Positions 44,788 to 48,045 of a DNA stretch of 48,045 nt are shown piece after piece. Below the pieces are notes generated by a model. It was not told the DNA's origin. It saw nothing but the letters and a program-made list of their open reading frames with translations, and did no database searches. The DNA is from an uncultured Flavobacteriaceae bacterium (GTDB taxonomy: Bacteria > Bacteroidota > Bacteroidia > Flavobacteriales > Flavobacteriaceae), in NCBI GenBank assembly GCA_937901915.1, contig CALGUD010000047.1, positions 1 through 48,045 on the forward strand, read 5' to 3'. The position numbers and the translations under genes were made by a program. Position 1 is the stretch's first letter, and every line of letters begins with the position of its first letter.

Positions 44788-46881
44788 ATGAAAAAGCTTT
44801 GTTTATTCTTATGCTTATTAATGTTTGCTTGTACGTTGTTTGCTCAGGATAGGCCTCTAAATGAACAGCAAGATACCGATATACCGGTTGATTCAATTCC
44901 GTTAAATGAAAAACCCGATCCGGTATTAATTGAAGATCTTTATCCCGAACTTGACACGCTGAATCGTGATACTCTGGAAGTAAATAAGCGTGATATTCAA
45001 TTAAAAAAAAATATAACACAAGTACCTGATTCACTGAAAACTGATAGTATAATAATCACTATAAAAGATTATAAAATAATTTCACTCCAAAGAGATACTA
45101 CCTATATAGATACTACACTCAGTATAGAAAAAGAGTACAGATACAATTATTTACGCAGGGACAATTTTGAATTAATGCCTTTTGCTAATGTAGGGCAGAC
45201 GTATAATATCCTGGCATACAATTTTGAAAGTAAAAGTCAATACCCTCAAATAGGAGCCCGGTCTAAGCATTTTAACTATATGGAAGTTGATGATATTTAT
45301 TATTACGATGTGCCTACGCCTGCTACCAAATTGTTTTTTAAAACAGTTTTTGAACAAGGCCAGATACTGGATGCCTTCATAACACTTAACACCTCCAGGC
45401 AATTCAATTTTTCGATTGCCTATAAAGGGATGCGGTCATTAGGCAAATATCAGCACATACTATCAAGTACCGGTAATTTTAGGTTTACGTCCAGTTACTT
45501 TACAAAGAATAAAAGATATAATTTACGACTCCATTACACAGCACAAGACATTTTAAATCAGGAAAATGGCGGACTTTTACTTCGGGAACAGTTTGAAGAA
45601 GGGGAAGATGAATTTTTAGAACGGGGTAGAATAGATGTGAATTTTGAAGATGCAGAGAATTTTTTATTAGGAAAAAGGTATTTTATTGACCATACCTATG
45701 CTTTATTAAATAAAAATGATTCCTTAAGGAATTATTCTCTTTCCATAGGGCACAGGTTTAATTATGAAACAAAAATTTACAGGTTTAAACAGGCTAGGGT
45801 TAATGATTTATTTGGTGATGCTTTTCAGGTAAGTTCGTTAAGTGATGAATCCCGTCTTAAAACAATGTATAATCAATTAAGACTCAATTTCAGGTCCGGA
45901 CTCACAGGGGATTTTACTGTAAAAGCAAATGTTTATGATTACAACTATTATTTCAGTAGTATTGTAATCAGGGATGATGAGATTATACCCAATCAGTTAA
46001 AGGGTAGTGAGTTTGCTGCAGGAGCGGAGTGGAGTAAAAATATTGGAGAATTTGGTGTGTTTGCCGATGTGAACTTGAATGTTTCCGGCGATTATGGAGG
46101 GAGTTCCGTATTTGCCTCAGCTGAATATAATTTTACACCGGATGATCAGGTAAAACTTTCAGTTTCATCAAATTCAAGAATGGCCAATTTTAATTTTTTA
46201 CTATATCAAAGCGATTATTTGGCTTATAACTGGCAAAATCCCGATTTTGAAAAAGAAGAAACGCAAAGTGCGCAATTTAATTTTAATTCAAAAAAGTGGT
46301 TTAATCTTGAAGCCAGTTATACTAAATTAAAAAATCACACCTATTTTTCTTTAGCAGAGGTAGTTCCAGGAGAAGAAGGGGACCCTGAGCCGGTTCCACA
46401 AGTAGCACCTTTCCAGCATGGTAGTGAAATTAACTACTTAAAGGTTAAAGCAAGTAAGGAGTTTAAATTTTTCAGGAATTTTGCACTTAACAATACCGTG
46501 ATGTATCAGCAGGTAGATCAGGAAGAAGATATAATCAATGTGCCTCAAATAATAACAAGAAACACATTGTATTATTCCAACCACTTATTTAAAAAGGCCC
46601 TTTATCTACAAACAGGCGTTACACTTAAATATTTCACCAAGTACTACAGTAACGGTTACAATCCTGTTTTAGGGGAGCTTTATGTACAGGATCAGGAGGA
46701 GACCGGAGAATTTCCAATGTTAGACTTTTTTATAAATGCTAAGATTCAGCGTACAAGAATATATTTTAAATTGGAACACCTAAACTCCTCTTTTACCGGA
46801 TACGATTTTTATTCCAGTCCAAACTATCCCTACCGTGATTTTGTTATTCGGTTTGGTTTAGTCTGGAATTTCTTTTCCTAA
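44788..46881 (+). CDS. Putative porin (PF14121-like outer membrane beta-barrel)
   Basis: 697 aa. Signal peptide ending LFAQ, a flexible Asp/Pro/Thr-rich stretch to about residue 100, then a long beta-barrel with repeated aromatic/alternating strands and Asn/Tyr-rich loops, ending WNFFS with the terminal Phe typical of outer-membrane barrels. Landmarks such as PFANVGQTYN, GARSKHFNYMEVDDIYYYDV and GQILDAFITLNTSRQFNFSI match the flavobacterial putative porin family. TTG at 44785 precedes the ATG; 44788 (MKKLCLF) is used. Confidence 0.87.
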   Translation: MKKLCLFLCLLMFACTLFAQDRPLNEQQDTDIPVDSIPLNEKPDPVLIEDLYPELDTLNRDTLEVNKRDIQLKKNITQVPDSLKTDSIIITIKDYKIISLQRDTTYIDTTLSIEKEYRYNYLRRDNFELMPFANVGQTYNILAYNFESKSQYPQIGARSKHFNYMEVDDIYYYDVPTPATKLFFKTVFEQGQILDAFITLNTSRQFNFSIAYKGMRSLGKYQHILSSTGNFRFTSSYFTKNKRYNLRLHYTAQDILNQENGGLLLREQFEEGEDEFLERGRIDVNFEDAENFLLGKRYFIDHTYALLNKNDSLRNYSLSIGHRFNYETKIYRFKQARVNDLFGDAFQVSSLSDESRLKTMYNQLRLNFRSGLTGDFTVKANVYDYNYYFSSIVIRDDEIIPNQLKGSEFAAGAEWSKNIGEFGVFADVNLNVSGDYGGSSVFASAEYNFTPDDQVKLSVSSNSRMANFNFLLYQSDYLAYNWQNPDFEKEETQSAQFNFNSKKWFNLEASYTKLKNHTYFSLAEVVPGEEGDPEPVPQVAPFQHGSEINYLKVKASKEFKFFRNFALNNTVMYQQVDQEEDIINVPQIITRNTLYYSNHLFKKALYLQTGVTLKYFTKYYSNGYNPVLGELYVQDQEETGEFPMLDFFINAKIQRTRIYFKLEHLNSSFTGYDFYSSPNYPYRDFVIRFGLVWNFFS

Positions 46882-47048
46882 TCTTTGGTTTATGACTGCA
46901 TATTTAGCACTAACTCTAAAGCACCAATTTCCAATAATTTTATGTCATATTTAAGTTCTTTTTAGCATAGTAAGATTTTTTTAAATCTCTTTAATATTTA
47001 AGATCAGTAAGTTATAAAATACTTTAAAAATCTTTCATAAATAGTTTG

Positions 47049-47076
47049 TTGAGGATGAAAAAGCGTTATATATTTG
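47049..47076 (+). promoter_or_regulatory. rRNA promoter P1
   Basis: TTG (47049-47051), 17 nt, TATATTTG (47069-47076): full match to the Bacteroidota -33/-7 pattern. Confidence 0.6.
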
Positions 47077-47213
47077 CAGCCGCTTAAGGAGAAACAGTTG
47101 AGTGGAGTTCATTAAAAGAGTAATTTTAAAGGTGTTTAATCCGGCATATAATTTCATTCAAAAAGAATTATAAAAAAAGGTTTAAAAACTTTAGCAGGAT
47201 ATAAAAAAGTTGT

Positions 47214-47221
47214 TATCTTTG
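47214..47221 (+). promoter_or_regulatory. rRNA promoter P2
   Basis: TATCTTTG with a weak -33 region. The sequence after both -7 boxes is similar (GCAgCCGCTT and GCAcCCGCTT), suggesting a duplicated promoter. Confidence 0.5.
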
Positions 47222-47304
47222 CACCCGCTTTGAGAGGGGTGAGTTTGAAGAGAAAAGCAGAAGTTCATAAGAATTTTATTGAGTACTAGGTTTTATAGGG
47301 AATT

Positions 47305-47352
47305 ACCTTCTTTTTAGGAAGCGTAAGCGGTTCGATTCCGCAGGCCTGACAA
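47305..47352 (+). other. tRNA-like 3' fragment (T-arm)
   Basis: CTTC-loop-GAAG, then GCGG-TTCGATT-CCGC, a canonical T-arm sequence with a four-base-pair stem, followed by AGGCCTGACA. No matching 5' acceptor half or CCA end is found, so this is at most a tRNA remnant or a tRNA-mimicking leader structure. Confidence 0.3.
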
Positions 47353-47392
47353 AGAATCCTGATTTTTTTAGTTAAAAGAAATTAGGGACATA

Positions 47393-47485
47393 CTCCTTCG
47401 CTAAAGCTACGGAGCATGAAACGCTCCTTCGCTAAAGCTACGGAGCATGAAACGCTCCTTCGCTAAAGCTATGGAGCATGAAAAA
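47393..47485 (+). repeat. Three tandem copies of a 31-bp hairpin unit
   Basis: The unit begins CTCCTTCGCTAAAGCTACGG and continues AGCATGAAACG; copies start at 47393, 47424 and 47455. CTCC/GGAG and GCT/AGC pair within each copy. Copies 1 and 2 are identical; copy 3 has ATGG for ACGG and a changed end. Confidence 0.85.
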
Positions 47486-47688
47486 GTTCATTGACATATT
47501 GTTGACAGCACGCATTTATAACTTTCGGGTTATAAACGCAAAAAGAATAAAATTTAAGCAAAGTCATTTCGAGTAGTTTTTAAGCTTTTCGGTTATTGTT
47601 TTCGGACTGTAATTTTAGTTAATGTTTTGAAAAAACGGGATTTCATTGATTTTCTTTCGGGGAGATTGATTGAAGTCTACACAAATTA

Positions 47689-48045
47689 ACGATGAAGAGT
47701 TTGATCCTGGCTCAGGATGAACGCTAGCGGCAGGCCTAACACATGCAAGTCGAGGGGTATATAGTGCTTGCACTATAGAGACCGGCGCACGGGTGCGTAA
47801 CGCGTATGCAACCTACCTTTTACAGGGGGATAGCCCGGAGAAATCCGGATTAATACCCCATAGTATTGAATTACAGCATTGTAATTTAATTAAAGATTTA
47901 TCGGTAAAAGATGGGCATGCGTCCTATTAGCTAGTTGGTATGGTAACGGCATACCAAGGCTATGATAGGTAGGGGCCCTGAGAGGGGGACCCCCCACACT
48001 GGTACTGAGACACGGACCAGACTCCTACGGGAGGCAGCAGTGAGG
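47689..48045 (+). rRNA. 16S ribosomal RNA, 5' part (runs off the window)
   Basis: The 27F-type sequence AGAGTTTGATCCTGGCTCAG starts at 47696 (E. coli position 8), so the mature 5' end is near 47689. GGATGAACGCTAGCGGCAGG, ACGCGTATGCAACCTACC and ACTCCTACGGGAGGCAGCAG follow in the order and form seen in Flavobacteriaceae. About 357 nt lie in the window. Confidence 0.97.

Larger units (their letters stand above)
46882..47688. other. rRNA operon leader region without protein gene
   Basis: About 800 bp between the porin and 16S rRNA. It holds two promoters, a tRNA-T-arm-like fragment, three tandem hairpin repeats and a processing-type segment (TTCATTGACATATTG near 47488, as flanking flavobacterial 16S genes). 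A hairpin with TTTATAA arms (47515-47539 region) may be part of RNase III processing. No ORF of note. Confidence 0.6.

Noticed and set aside
44654..45034. 126-aa minus-strand ORF across the porin start
   Set aside because: Antisense shadow of the porin N-terminus and the divergent promoter region.
47393..47485. CRISPR array
   Set aside because: The repeats are directly adjacent with no spacers and no cas genes are near.

Overview
The window reads as a low-GC chromosome of a member of the Flavobacteriaceae (Bacteroidota). The support is the partial 16S rRNA at the right end, Bacteroidota-type promoters (TAnnTTTG boxes), many lipoproteins with Asp/Asn-rich tails after the lipobox Cys, and flavobacterial neighbourhoods such as alaS with a divergent M23-peptidase start, hemL beside a GH73/LysM lipoprotein, and rnhB beside a putative porin. 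No phage, insertion sequence or CRISPR array was seen.

Region 1 (1-16.8 kb) is mostly housekeeping: alaS, GSCFA and DUF4230 proteins, a DUF4136 lipoprotein, a 50-aa Cys-rich DUF5522 protein, a small HExxH membrane protein, a PLP-dependent deaminase/desulfhydrase, a GH73-LysM lipoprotein, hemL, an endonuclease/exonuclease/phosphatase-fold protein with lysS, a 51-aa YqaE/Pmp3 protein, a GH13 glucan-branching-type enzyme and lipB. The left edge carries a 36-codon minus-strand ORF that looks like the start of the M23 peptidase cut by a stop.

Region 2 (16.8-41.4 kb) is a large accessory block. It holds eight leucine-rich-repeat (LRR) lipoproteins with 2 to 13 LRRs, two collagen-like lipoproteins, a LamG-like/OmpA protein, several other lipoproteins, a TPR hybrid two-component regulator whose AraC output domain is shifted out of frame, and an ECF sigma factor - anti-sigma (periplasmic TPR) - CHAT protease module. 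A bipartite element, TGTTAACCTT-N13-TATTAAA, with invariant 13-nt spacing precedes seven minus-strand transcription units, a gene-less stretch ending in a strong terminator (candidate small RNA), and in variant form the sigma gene itself. My main inference is that this is an ECF regulon: the sigma factor drives surface LRR/collagen-like lipoproteins, the OmpA protein, the hybrid sensor and the lipoprotein next to the CHAT protease. Most units end in the same terminator stem, AAAGCCG/CGGCTTT or close variants.

Region 3 (41.5-48 kb) returns to core genes: a large conserved lipoprotein with rnhB, a divergent putative porin (PF14121-like), then an 800-bp ribosomal RNA leader with two promoters, a tRNA-T-arm-like fragment, three tandem 31-bp hairpin repeats and the first ~357 nt of 16S rRNA.

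Three genes appear broken (M23 fragment, one LRR gene with GGA-to-TGA, the hybrid regulator with a one-base loss in an A run). They may be true mutations, recoding, or sequencing errors. All functional statements come from reading motifs by eye; no database search was run.
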